DNA of 19,670 nucleotides. Source: AR12 sp036265915 (GTDB taxonomy: Bacteria > Methylomirabilota > Methylomirabilia > Rokubacteriales > CSP1-6). The translations under genes and the position numbers were made by a program. The notes under the pieces were generated by a model that made no database searches, was not told the DNA's origin, and was given only the letters and a program-made list of their open reading frames with translations. Below are positions 1-7,565 of the stretch, in pieces (the first letter of the stretch is position 1; every line of letters begins with the position of its first letter). The stretch spans positions 1-19,670 of the forward strand of contig DATAOC010000037.1 in assembly GCA_036265915.1 (NCBI GenBank). Direction: 5' to 3'.

Positions 1-158
1 GGCGCGTCGCGCTTGATGCGGATCACGTGAGCGCGGAAGGCGCCGTGCGTGGCGTCGGCGATCCCGAGGTCGCGGTACTCCATGAAGCTGCGGAGTCCCG
101 GCGTGTACACGGCGTCCTTGGCCAGGCTGGCGCTGAAGCGCTGTTTCGGCTCGCTCAT
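1..158 (-). CDS. Cupin-like protein, N-terminal fragment (runs off window)
   Basis: The minus strand opens with ATG at 158-156 and stays open for 52 codons to the window edge, so the C-terminal part is missing. A clear Shine-Dalgarno AGGAG lies 7 nt upstream of this ATG and decides the start. The translation begins MSEPKQRF and contains the segment SFMEYRDLGIADATHG followed by AHVIR. This 'YRDLGI..AT.G...AHVIR' pattern resembles the N-terminal part of small single-domain cupins found in proteobacteria and soil lineages. The metal-binding HxH motif would lie beyond the window and cannot be seen, so the family is a tentative call from N-terminal resemblance. The gene diverges from the amidohydrolase at 245 across an 86-nt intergenic region. 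Confidence 0.55.
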   Translation of the reverse strand, partial: MSEPKQRFSASLAKDAVYTPGLRSFMEYRDLGIADATHGAFRAHVIRIKRDA

Positions 159-244
159 GCGGACGCTCCTTGCTTGGGTGACCGGGTGGCGCGCGCTGTC
201 GCCCGTCAGAGTACCAGCATGGCGGTGACACGGGGAGGGCGGTG

Positions 245-1255
245 ATGAGGACGATCGACATCCACGCGCACGTCGTCCCCCCCGGGCTGTGGCGGGCGGC
301 CGAGGCGCGGACCGACTGGTACGGCTACCGGCACGAACCCGGCGAGGGCGTCGGGACGGTCACGAGCAACGGCAAGCGGACGACGTTCAGCTCACCGAAG
401 GTGCGCTTCACGGTCGACGAGCGCCTCCGCGACATGGACGCGCAGGGCGTGGACGTCCAGGTCCTCTCGATTCACACCCCGTTCTTCGGCTATCACCTCG
501 ACGCCGCACAGGGCGGCCGGCTCGCCGGCGAGTTCAACGACGAGATCGCCGACATGGTGCGCGAGCATCCCGCCCGCTTCGCGGGCCTGGCCACGCTGCC
601 GATGCAGGACATCGCCACCGCCATCGACGAGCTCGAGCGCGCGGTCACGCTGCTCGGGCTGAAGGGCGCCGAGCTCGACACCGCCGTCAACGGAGACAAC
701 TGGGACGACCCGAAGTTCCTGCCGTTCTTCAAGGCGGCGGAGGCGATGGGCGCCGTGCTGTTCTTCCACCCGCAGCCCCAGCACAACTTCATGATGCAGC
801 GCGCCGGGCGCCACGGGCTCTTCAACACGCTCGGCGTCATCGTCGAGGACGCCATCGTCGTCTCGGTGCTGATCCTCGGCGGCGTGCTCGACGCCTGCCC
901 GGCGCTCAAGGTCTGCGTGGCGCACGGCGGCGGCCCGGCGTGTCTGGCGATGGGCCGCATCGACCGCGGCTGGCACGGCACGCCGCCCGAGCGCCGCACG
1001 ATCCCGCGGCCGCCGAGCACCTATCAGCGGCGGCTCTACTACGACACCGTGGTCGGCAGCGAGAAGGCGCTGCGGTTCCTGCTGGACGAGGTGGGCGCCG
1101 ATCGGGTCGTGCTCGGCAGCGACTGGCCGTTCGTGCCGTGGCATCCCTCGCCCGTCGCCTGGCTGCAGAATCTCGAGTCGGTGAGCCCGGAGGAGAAGGA
1201 GCAGATCCTCGGGAAGAACGTCGAGGCCTTCCTCGGGCTCGACAGCCGCCGCTGA
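245..1255 (+). CDS. Amidohydrolase family protein (ACMSD-like, Amidohydro_2)
   Basis: A 336-residue metal-dependent hydrolase or decarboxylase with a TIM-barrel fold, of the aminocarboxymuconate-semialdehyde decarboxylase (ACMSD)-like amidohydrolase group. Visible metal-site residues are H7 and H9 (IDIHAHV), H175 (FFHPQPQH), H227 (VAHGGG) and D293 (LGSDWPF), in the order and spacing of the family. No signal peptide is present, so it is cytoplasmic. I chose ATG 245 because GGAGG at 234-238 is 6 nt upstream; the GTG at 242 would be only 3 nt from it. Relatives decarboxylate or hydrolyse aromatic ring-cleavage products or other carboxylic acids; the substrate here is unknown. It converges on the oxidoreductase gene ending at 1269, with 13 nt between the stops. 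It is a distant paralogue of the exported amidohydrolase at 7566. Confidence 0.93.
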   Translation: MRTIDIHAHVVPPGLWRAAEARTDWYGYRHEPGEGVGTVTSNGKRTTFSSPKVRFTVDERLRDMDAQGVDVQVLSIHTPFFGYHLDAAQGGRLAGEFNDEIADMVREHPARFAGLATLPMQDIATAIDELERAVTLLGLKGAELDTAVNGDNWDDPKFLPFFKAAEAMGAVLFFHPQPQHNFMMQRAGRHGLFNTLGVIVEDAIVVSVLILGGVLDACPALKVCVAHGGGPACLAMGRIDRGWHGTPPERRTIPRPPSTYQRRLYYDTVVGSEKALRFLLDEVGADRVVLGSDWPFVPWHPSPVAWLQNLESVSPEEKEQILGKNVEAFLGLDSRR

Positions 1256-1268
1256 TCGCCGGCGCCCG

Positions 1269-2276
1269 TCAGCCGCGCGACGCGCCGCCCTGCCCGCCGG
1301 CGAGCGCATACGCGTCATCGATCAGACGCACCACCGGCAGCAGGTCGTGAACGCTGATCGGCGGCGGCAGGCCGCGGCGGAAGTGATCGAGCAGATCGCC
1401 GACGCAGTCGCGATAGAGCGCCGGGGGCCGCTCCGTGAGCGTCTCCTCGCCGGCGGCGGTGATGAGCCGCAGCATGTCATCGTGATAGAGCACGAGGATC
1501 GCGTCGCGGCCGGCGACTTTCCACTCGCCGTCCGAGCCGGCGTAGGGCACGGTGTTGCCGACCTCGATCGTTCCCAGCACGCCGCTCGTCGAGCGCAGCA
1601 GCACGGCGGCGTAGTCCTCCACCGGCTGGCCGTGGACGCGCGCGCTCAGCTGGGCCGCCGTCACGCGGGCGCCCTCGCCGGTGAGGTGCAGGAAGAGGTC
1701 GAGGCCGTGCGCGCCGAGGTTGCGCAGGCAGCCGCCGCCCGCGAGCGCGGGCTCGAGCATCCACGGCGAGCCCCACGCGGGATAGCGGGCCGACGTCGGC
1801 CGGTTCAGCCGGAAGTACAGGTGCGACAGGGCGCCGAAGCGGCCCTCGCTCAGCATGCGGCGCGCCCGCACCACGAACGGCTGGTAGCGCTGCGACAGCG
1901 GAACGGCCACGAAGGCGCGCCTGGCGGCGGCGGCCGCCGCCACCGCCTCCACTTCGGCCGCGCGCACGCCCATGGGCTTCTCCATCATGAACGGATAGCC
2001 GAGGTCGATCAGCGCCAGCGCGGTCTCCGCCATGTGCGCGTGCGGCGCCAGCGCCACGACGAAGTCCGGCCGCGTCTTGTCGAGCATCGCGCGGTAGTCG
2101 GTGAAGACGGGCGGGTTGCCGAGCGCGACGGCGCGCTCGGCGGCCACGGCGGCGCTCGGGTCGTGCAGGCCGACCAGCTGCACGTCCTCCATTCCGGCGA
2201 GCAGCCGGAGGTAGGCGGCGTCGTACAGCGCGTGCCAGTGGCCGACCCCGATGGCGGCGACGCGGATCACGGACAT
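1269..2276 (-). CDS. Gfo/Idh/MocA family NAD(P)-dependent oxidoreductase
   Basis: A 335-residue oxidoreductase of the glucose-fructose oxidoreductase / inositol dehydrogenase family. The N-terminal Rossmann fold starts at residues 4-15 (IRVAAIGVGHWH), and the diagnostic E99-K100-P101 motif (MMEKPMG) is present; this lysine contacts cofactor and substrate in the family. A GAHGLDLFLHL segment matches the GxHxxD histidine/aspartate substrate motif. These enzymes oxidise or reduce sugar and polyol hydroxyls. The ATG at 2276 has no recognisable Shine-Dalgarno, but a good -10-like TATCAT lies about 15 nt upstream, so the mRNA may have a very short leader. It diverges from the LLM oxidoreductase at 2324 over 47 nt. 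The substrate cannot be told from sequence. Confidence 0.92.
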   Translation of the reverse strand: MSVIRVAAIGVGHWHALYDAAYLRLLAGMEDVQLVGLHDPSAAVAAERAVALGNPPVFTDYRAMLDKTRPDFVVALAPHAHMAETALALIDLGYPFMMEKPMGVRAAEVEAVAAAAAARRAFVAVPLSQRYQPFVVRARRMLSEGRFGALSHLYFRLNRPTSARYPAWGSPWMLEPALAGGGCLRNLGAHGLDLFLHLTGEGARVTAAQLSARVHGQPVEDYAAVLLRSTSGVLGTIEVGNTVPYAGSDGEWKVAGRDAILVLYHDDMLRLITAAGEETLTERPPALYRDCVGDLLDHFRRGLPPPISVHDLLPVVRLIDDAYALAGGQGGASRG

Positions 2277-2291
2277 GGCCGGTTGGCGCGG

Positions 2292-2297
2292 ATGATA
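2292..2297 (-). promoter_or_regulatory. Putative -10 element (TATCAT) for the Gfo/Idh/MocA gene
   Basis: TATCAT on the minus strand, 15 nt before the ATG at 2276. No convincing -35 is seen 16-18 nt upstream. The leader would be about 9 nt, too short for a normal ribosome binding site. The same hexamer stands close to the start of the cupin gene at 6854. Confidence 0.3.
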
Positions 2298-2323
2298 GCA
2301 TCGCCAGCCGGGGACCCCACACG

Positions 2324-3121
2324 GTGAAGACCGATCTGCTGCTGATGCCGATGAGCGCGCGCTGGCGCGACATGCGCGCGGCCGCCGTGGCCGCGGAGGA
2401 GGCGGGCTTCGACGGCATCTGGACCTGGGATCACCTGCGCGATCCCGACGCCGGCGATGGCGGTCCCGGCGTGCCGGAGGCGTGGACCGTGCTGACCGCG
2501 CTCGCGGAGGTCACACAGCGTGTGGCGCTCGGGCCGCTCGTCCTGAACGTGGCGAACCGTCACCCGGGCGTGCTCGCCAACATGGCGGCGACGCTGCAGG
2601 CCGTGTCGGGCGGCCGCCTGCTGCTCGGCCTGGGCGCGGGCGGCAACCGGCGCACCCCGTACGCCGTCGAGCAGGCGGCCATCGGCCACACCGTCGAGCC
2701 CGACCGCGTCCGCGCGCAGCGCGTCGTCGACGCCATCGCGCTGATGCGCCGGCTGTGGGGCGGCGAGGCCGGGTTCTTGCGGCCGGAGCCTCCCCCGCCG
2801 ATCATCGTCGGCGGCTTCGGCCCGCGGATGGCGGCGCTCGCCGGGCGTCACGCCGACGGGTTCAACACGCAGGCGTTCCACCCGCAGCTCGCCGACCTCG
2901 CGCGGCAGGCGCGCGAGGCACACGCTGCGTCCGGTCGCGCCGGTCGGTTCACGCTCACGGTCTTCGCCGGCCTGGAGAAGGCCTGGCTGCGGGCGGACTC
3001 CCGCGCGCGGCAGTCGCTCGTCCGCGTCGACGTCGATCGTCTGATCCTCCTCGTCGCCCCGCCCTTCGACCCCGGCGAGATCCGGGCGGCGGGACAGCTG
3101 CTGGAGACCTCCGTCCCATGA
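2324..3121 (+). CDS. LLM class flavin-dependent oxidoreductase (F420/FMN luciferase-like)
   Basis: A 265-residue bacterial-luciferase-like monooxygenase or F420-dependent oxidoreductase. The family signatures are AAVAAEEAGFDGIWTWDHL near the N-terminus, a VALGPLVLNV strand, the SGGRLLLGLGAGG segment, and IIVGGFGPRMAALAGRHADGFN, where the GG-G(F)...A...ADG pattern holds the cofactor. It is somewhat short for the family (commonly 280-350 residues), with the C-terminal part reduced. The start is GTG at 2324. Its stop overlaps the next gene's start in an ATGA quartet (3118-3121), so it is probably translationally coupled to the LysA-type decarboxylase. The enzyme likely reduces or oxygenates a small organic substrate, which is not identifiable. 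Confidence 0.9.
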   Translation: MKTDLLLMPMSARWRDMRAAAVAAEEAGFDGIWTWDHLRDPDAGDGGPGVPEAWTVLTALAEVTQRVALGPLVLNVANRHPGVLANMAATLQAVSGGRLLLGLGAGGNRRTPYAVEQAAIGHTVEPDRVRAQRVVDAIALMRRLWGGEAGFLRPEPPPPIIVGGFGPRMAALAGRHADGFNTQAFHPQLADLARQAREAHAASGRAGRFTLTVFAGLEKAWLRADSRARQSLVRVDVDRLILLVAPPFDPGEIRAAGQLLETSVP

Positions 3122-4353
3122 TCCCCTTGCTCACTGCCGCCCAGGCGGCCGAGGTGCGGGAGCGCTTCGGCACGCCGTGCTACGTGTACGATCGCGCCGC
3201 GCTCGAGCGAACGGCGCGGCGGCTGCTGGCCTTCGACGCGCCGTACGGGTTCACGCTGCGCTACGCGATGAAGGCCAATCCGAGCCGCAGCATCCTGACG
3301 CTGTTCCGCGACCTCGGGATCGACGTCGACGCCTCCAGCGATTGGGAGGTCGAGCGCGCGCTGCGCGCCGGCTTCGCGCCGGATCGCATCCAGCTCAGCT
3401 CGCAGATGCCGTCGACGCGGCTCGCCGAGCACGTCCGGCGCGGCGTGCGGCTCAACGCCTGCTCGCTGCACCAGCTCGACGCCATCGGCCGCGCCGCGCC
3501 CGGCCACACGATCGCCGTGCGGCTCAATCCGGGCCTCGGCAGCGGCTCCACGAAGCGGACGAACACCGGCGGTCCGGCCTCGAGCTTCGGCATCTGGCAC
3601 GAGTACCTCGGCCAGCTGCAGGCGCTCGCCAGGCAGCACCGGCTGACGCTCCGCACGCTGCACACGCACATCGGCTCCGGCACCGACTCGACCGTGTGGC
3701 AGCGTGCGACGCGCATGACGCTCGATCTCGCCGCGCAGCTGCCCGACGTGCGCGTGGTCAACCTCGGCGGCGGCTTCAAGGTGGGCCGCATGCCCGAGGA
3801 GGCGAGCGCGGACATGGACGCGGTGGCCGCGCACGTCCGGCGCGAGCTCGAGGCGTTCCGCGCGCGCGAAGGGCGCGCCCTGCACCTGGAGATCGAGCCG
3901 GGCACCTATCTGGTCGCGCAGGCGGGCGCCGTGGTCGCGACGTGCATCGACGTCGTCGACACGGGGAAGGACGGCTACCTGTTCGCCAAGCTCGACACCG
4001 GCATGACCGAGGTCACGCGGCCGTCCCTCTATGGCGCCCAGCACCCGATCGATGTGCTGGCGACCGACCGCGAGACCGCCAGCGTCGTGTTCGTCGGGCC
4101 GTGCTGCGAGTCCGGCGACATTCTCACGCCGGCCCCCGGTGATCCCGAGGGCCTGGCGCCGCGCTGGGTGCCGCGGCCGCGCGTCGGCGATCTGGTCCTC
4201 GTGGGCGGCGCCGGCGCGTACTGCGCGGCGATGTCCACGATCAACTACAACTCGTACCCGCAGGCGCCCGAGGTCATGCTCGAGCCCGACGGCTCGCTGC
4301 GACTCATCCGCGAGCGCCAGCGCCTGGACCAGATGCTGGCCAACGAGCGCTGA
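3118..4353 (+). CDS. lysA: Diaminopimelate decarboxylase-type PLP enzyme (fold III, LysA-like)
   Basis: A 411-residue fold-type III PLP decarboxylase. K52 (RYAMKANP) is the expected Schiff-base lysine. Further motifs are H184-IGSG, the phosphate-binding GGGF at 217-220, EPG at 260-262, C330-E331-S-G-D (the cysteine and glutamate reaching over from the partner subunit) and GAYC with Y368. NPGLGSGSTKRTNTGG, FGIW and RPSLYGAQHPI closely follow the E. coli-type LysA pattern, so decarboxylation of meso-diaminopimelate to lysine is the leading call. Two points argue for caution: the residue after EPG is T263 where E. coli LysA has arginine, and the gene is coupled by a 4-nt overlap to an LLM oxidoreductase rather than to lysine genes. 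It could act on a related amino acid in a secondary pathway. Confidence 0.88.
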   Translation: MIPLLTAAQAAEVRERFGTPCYVYDRAALERTARRLLAFDAPYGFTLRYAMKANPSRSILTLFRDLGIDVDASSDWEVERALRAGFAPDRIQLSSQMPSTRLAEHVRRGVRLNACSLHQLDAIGRAAPGHTIAVRLNPGLGSGSTKRTNTGGPASSFGIWHEYLGQLQALARQHRLTLRTLHTHIGSGTDSTVWQRATRMTLDLAAQLPDVRVVNLGGGFKVGRMPEEASADMDAVAAHVRRELEAFRAREGRALHLEIEPGTYLVAQAGAVVATCIDVVDTGKDGYLFAKLDTGMTEVTRPSLYGAQHPIDVLATDRETASVVFVGPCCESGDILTPAPGDPEGLAPRWVPRPRVGDLVLVGGAGAYCAAMSTINYNSYPQAPEVMLEPDGSLRLIRERQRLDQMLANER

Positions 4354-4366
4354 GCGGCCCCTGCGC

Positions 4367-5620
4367 TCAGGCGCGCGCGATGCTCGCGGCCCACGGAACG
4401 CGCCGGCGCCCGTCGTCGATCCGCAGGCTCACGATCGCGGCCAGCAGCAGCACCACGCACGCGATCGCGTAGCTCACGCCATAGCCGCCGGTCGCCTCGA
4501 ACAGCGCGCCGGCCGACCACGAGCCGATGGCCGCGCCCGTCTGATGCGTCAGGAAGATCGCGCCGAGGATGGTGCCCACCGAGAAGCGGCCATAGATGTC
4601 CGCCGTGAGCGCCGACGTCATCGACATCGAGCCGGCCAGCGTGAGGCCGCCCACGAAGGCGGTGACGAGCATCATGCTCGGGCTGTCGCGGATCAAGAAC
4701 AGCGCGGCGAAGATGGCGGCGCGGCCGGCGTAGATGGTGGCAAGCACCGGGCGGCGACCGAAGCGGTCGGAGGCGGGCCCGAGGAGCAGCGTGAACAGGA
4801 TGCTGCCGCCGCCGAGCACGCCGAACGTCCACGACGCGAACAGCGGCGTGTAGCCGTGATCGGTCAGCATCGGGACGCCGTGCGAGGACAGCAGGCTCAT
4901 CGAGAAGCCGCACGTGAAGAAGGATCCGCTCAGCTGCCAGAAGGCCAGCGTCGTGGCGGCGGCCGCGACCGGAGTGCGCTGCACGCGACCGGCGGCGGCC
5001 GCGGTGGCGCCCGCGATCCCGTCCGGCTCGAGCCCCAGCGACTCGGGCGACTCGCGCACCAGCAGCACGCACAGCGGCAGCAGGCCCGCCAGCGCGAAGC
5101 CGGCGATGGCCAGGTACGCGGTGCGCCAGCCGAGCGTGAGGATGAGCCAGGCGACGCCGGGCACCATCAGGCTCATGCCGGCCATGGCCGCGCTGCTGAG
5201 GATCGACACCGCGGTGCCGCGGCGGGCGACGAACCAGCGCGCGACCACCGCGTTGGCCACGACCGGTCCCGTCGCCGCCAGTCCGACCGCGGCCAGCACG
5301 CCGTACGCGAGGGCGAGGTCCCACATCGTGCGCGACAACGCCGTGAGCACGAGCGCGCCGGCGAGGACGACGCAGCCGGTGGCCGTGACCAGGCGCGCGC
5401 CGACCCGGTCCACGAGATGGCCGATCACCGGCATGAACGCGCCGTACAGGAAGAGCCCGAGCGCGATGACGAGCGAGAAACTCGCGCGGTCGACGTGGAG
5501 GTCCGCCACCATGGGCTTGAGGAACGGGCCGACGGCGTGACGGATGCCGGCCGAGGCGAACACCATCACCGAGAACGCGGCGGTGACGTACCAGCCGTAG
5601 AACGGCCGTCGGCGCGGCAC
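4367..5620 (-). CDS. MFS transporter (monocarboxylate/oxalate-formate porter-like)
   Basis: A 417-residue major facilitator superfamily permease with about 12 hydrophobic segments. The N-terminus FYGWYVTAAF and the early GIRHAVGPFLKPM are typical of the monocarboxylate porter / OxlT-like branch. The family motif A appears twice, as GHLVDRVGARLV near residues 67-78 and GPASDRFGRRPVL after the central loop, as expected for two related six-helix halves. The start is GTG at 5620, one base after the stop of the LLM gene at 5622, so translation is probably coupled. It is the last gene of a cupin - LLM oxidoreductase - transporter unit and likely imports or exports that pathway's organic acid. It converges on the LysA-like gene with 13 nt between stops. 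Confidence 0.9.
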   Translation of the reverse strand: MPRRRPFYGWYVTAAFSVMVFASAGIRHAVGPFLKPMVADLHVDRASFSLVIALGLFLYGAFMPVIGHLVDRVGARLVTATGCVVLAGALVLTALSRTMWDLALAYGVLAAVGLAATGPVVANAVVARWFVARRGTAVSILSSAAMAGMSLMVPGVAWLILTLGWRTAYLAIAGFALAGLLPLCVLLVRESPESLGLEPDGIAGATAAAAGRVQRTPVAAAATTLAFWQLSGSFFTCGFSMSLLSSHGVPMLTDHGYTPLFASWTFGVLGGGSILFTLLLGPASDRFGRRPVLATIYAGRAAIFAALFLIRDSPSMMLVTAFVGGLTLAGSMSMTSALTADIYGRFSVGTILGAIFLTHQTGAAIGSWSAGALFEATGGYGVSYAIACVVLLLAAIVSLRIDDGRRRVPWAASIARA

Positions 5621-5621
5621 C

Positions 5622-6473
5622 TCAGGCCGCCCGGCGCATCAGCGCGGCGCAGCGGTCGAGCACCGGCAGCACCTCGTCCGCCTTCGCGGGATCGAGGTTG
5701 AACACCACGCGGGCAACGCCGGCGTCCCGGTACCGCGCGAGGAGGTCCGCGTCCTGCGGCACGCCGAAGACCGTGATGGGCAGCGTGGCGGGATCGCGGC
5801 CGGCCTCGGTCGCGAGCGTGCGGAACTGCGGCAGCAGCGGCAGCACGTCACCGTACTCCGGACGGCGCGCGTGCGGCACCCAGCCGTCGCCGAAGGCGAT
5901 CGCACGACGCGCGCCGTGCGGAAAGGCGCCGCCGACGATGACCGGCGGGTGCGGCTTCTGCACGGGCTTGGGCCAGGTCATCATCGGCGGAAACTTCACG
6001 AACTCGCCCTCGTACTCCGGCTTCGATCTCGTCCAGATCGCCTTCATCGCCTCCACGCGCTCGCGCATGACACGGAACCGCGTCTTGAACTCCGTGCCGT
6101 GGTCGGCCATCTCCTCGGCGTTCCAGCCGGCGCCGATGCCGAAGAGAAATCGTCCGCCCGACACCTGATCCAGGCTCGCGACCTGCTTGGCGGTCTGGAT
6201 GGGATCGCGCTGCACGACCAGGCACACGCCGGTGGCGACGCGCAGGCGCGTGGTCGCCGCCGCCGCGGCCGCGAGGGTGACGAACGGATCCATCACGTCG
6301 TAGTACTTCTTCGGCAGCTCGCCGCCCTGCGGGAAGGGCGAGCGCCGTGACAGCGGGATGTGGGAATGCTCGGGCGCCCAGAGCGAGCCGAAGCCGCGCT
6401 CCTCCAGCGCCCGACCGAGCGCGACGGGTCCGATCGAGTAGTCGGTGAAGAAGATCGCGGCGCCGAAGTCCAT
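5622..6473 (-). CDS. LLM class F420-dependent oxidoreductase (TIGR03619-like)
   Basis: A 283-residue luciferase-like oxidoreductase. Signatures are LGRALEERGFGSLWAPEHSHIP at the N-terminus, the SLDQVSGGRFLFGIGAGWN block characteristic of F420-binding members, and PPVIVGGAFPHGARRAIAFGDGW. The PFPQGGELPKKYYDVMDPF insertion is typical of the Rv2161c-like F420 subgroup; naming F420 rather than FMN is an inference from these motifs. It sits 3 nt after the small cupin gene and 1 nt before the MFS transporter gene, all on the minus strand, which points to one operon for uptake and oxidation of a small organic compound. The ATG at 6473 overlaps no other start and gives a full-length domain. Confidence 0.92.
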   Translation of the reverse strand: MDFGAAIFFTDYSIGPVALGRALEERGFGSLWAPEHSHIPLSRRSPFPQGGELPKKYYDVMDPFVTLAAAAAATTRLRVATGVCLVVQRDPIQTAKQVASLDQVSGGRFLFGIGAGWNAEEMADHGTEFKTRFRVMRERVEAMKAIWTRSKPEYEGEFVKFPPMMTWPKPVQKPHPPVIVGGAFPHGARRAIAFGDGWVPHARRPEYGDVLPLLPQFRTLATEAGRDPATLPITVFGVPQDADLLARYRDAGVARVVFNLDPAKADEVLPVLDRCAALMRRAA

Positions 6474-6476
6474 GGC

Positions 6477-6854
6477 CTAGTCGGTGAGCGGCACGATCGC
6501 GTAGACGCGCGGCTGGTCGCCGACCACGCGCGTGAGGTGGCCGCGGCCCGTGAGATCCTCGGCGAGCACGACGTCGCCCGGTCCGAGCCGGACCACCGTG
6601 CCGTCGCCGACCTGGATCTCCGCGGTGCCGGAGAGCGAGATCGAGTACTGCCGTCGCGGGGCACAGTGCCAGTCGAGCACGTAGCCGGCGGGGGCGACGC
6701 GGAACACGATGGCGCTCGCCGGCTGCGTCGGACCGCTGTGACCGTGCGCGCCCTCGACGTCGACGAACGGCGTCAGTGCCAGCGGCAGCTCGGCCACGTG
6801 GGACTCGCCGTCGGGGCCGCTGTACACGCGCCAGATCCGCGGAGCGACGCTCAT
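6477..6854 (-). CDS. Small cupin-domain protein
   Basis: A 125-residue single-domain cupin. The first cupin motif is degenerate (VLDWHCAPRRQYSISLSGTAEIQVGDG, with H63 in a DWH context instead of HxH). The second is GPGDVVLAEDLTGRGHLTR with H106. This DWH...GRGHLTR form recurs in small cupins next to oxidoreductases, and its function is not established. The open frame continues far upstream on this strand, but ATG 6854 (or the GTG directly before it at 6857) is the natural start: homology begins there, and anything longer would run across the divergent DinB gene. No Shine-Dalgarno is seen; a TATCAT -10 only 8 nt upstream suggests a leaderless mRNA. First gene of the cupin - LLM - MFS operon. 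Confidence 0.87.
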   Translation of the reverse strand: MSVAPRIWRVYSGPDGESHVAELPLALTPFVDVEGAHGHSGPTQPASAIVFRVAPAGYVLDWHCAPRRQYSISLSGTAEIQVGDGTVVRLGPGDVVLAEDLTGRGHLTRVVGDQPRVYAIVPLTD

Positions 6855-6862
6855 CACGCCGG

Positions 6863-6868
6863 ATGATA
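6863..6868 (-). promoter_or_regulatory. Putative -10 element (TATCAT), leaderless cupin operon
   Basis: TATCAT on the minus strand ends 8 nt before ATG 6854. A transcription start 6-7 nt after a -10 would fall on or beside GTG 6857 / ATG 6854, which fits a leaderless message given the missing Shine-Dalgarno. No good -35 is visible. Confidence 0.35.
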
Positions 6869-6899
6869 CCGCATCGGGTGACAGCGGCTCTGCGGGCGC

Positions 6900-6928
6900 T
6901 TGACAGGCCGCGGGCCGGAGCGCAGAGT
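6900..6928 (+). promoter_or_regulatory. Putative sigma70-type promoter, TTGACA-17-CAGAGT
   Basis: A perfect -35 TTGACA (6900-6905), a 17-nt spacer and a -10-like CAGAGT (6923-6928) stand 29 nt before the DinB-like gene start. The same architecture precedes the genes at 8742 and 12589. The cytosine at the first -10 position is non-consensus. Confidence 0.5.
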
Positions 6929-6957
6929 CAGCCGACCGATTTCCCGGGGAGGTCCTC

Positions 6958-7563
6958 ATGGACGCGCGCGAATTGTTCCTGGAGCAGCACGCGGCAGTGC
7001 ACTCGACGGCCGTGGGCGGCAACAAGATGTCGCTCGCGGAGCGCACCTTCGGCGGTGTGAGCGACGAGCAGATGCGCGTGCGGCCGCGCGAGGACCTGAA
7101 CTCGCTGGCGTGGCTGATGTTCCACATCGCGCGCGCGGAGGACGTCCTGGTCAACGCCATGGTGGCCGAGAAGCCGCAGGTGTTCGACGACGGCTGGTCC
7201 AAGCGCCTGGGCGTCACGCGCCGCGATTTCGGCATCGGCATGACGAGCGCCGAGGTCACCGAGCTGACGCAGCGGATCGACGTCGGCGCGCTGCGGCAGT
7301 ATCGCGACGCCGTCGGCGCGCGCACGCGCGAGATCGTCGGCGCGTTCACGCCGTCGGACTGGCAGGGCACCGTGCAGGCGGCGGCCGTGGAACGGCTGGC
7401 GGCCGATGGCGCCTTCGGTCCGCGCAAGGACGCGCTCGCCAAGGGCATGCCCGGACGGCCGCGGGCGGCCATGCTGAGCGGCATCGCGCTGCTCCACTCC
7501 GCCAACCACATGGGCGAAGCGGCCACCGTGCGCAGCGCCGGTGGCTTCGGCACGGGGATCTGA
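6958..7563 (+). CDS. DinB-like (DinB_2 / YfiT superfamily) putative metal-dependent protein
   Basis: A 201-residue helical protein with the DinB/YfiT four-helix-bundle pattern. H56 in the first long helix (AWLMFHIARAEDVLVNAMV) and H180 and H184 in the last (LLHSANHMGEAATVR, an HxxxH pair) give the three-histidine metal site of this superfamily. Members include thiol-dependent transferases and hydrolases using mycothiol, bacillithiol or glutathione, but the individual role cannot be assigned. The start ATG is firm: GGGGAGG at 6946-6952 is 5 nt upstream, and a TTGACA promoter lies further up. Its stop is 2 nt before the ATG of the exported amidohydrolase, so the two are probably co-transcribed and may share a pathway. 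Confidence 0.85.
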   Translation: MDARELFLEQHAAVHSTAVGGNKMSLAERTFGGVSDEQMRVRPREDLNSLAWLMFHIARAEDVLVNAMVAEKPQVFDDGWSKRLGVTRRDFGIGMTSAEVTELTQRIDVGALRQYRDAVGARTREIVGAFTPSDWQGTVQAAAVERLAADGAFGPRKDALAKGMPGRPRAAMLSGIALLHSANHMGEAATVRSAGGFGTGI

Positions 7564-7565
7564 CC

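Noticed and set aside
289..1350. Plus-strand ORF of 353 codons overlapping the amidohydrolase
   Set aside because: Arg/Ala/Gly/His-rich shadow frame of the real gene at 245-1255; no domain features.
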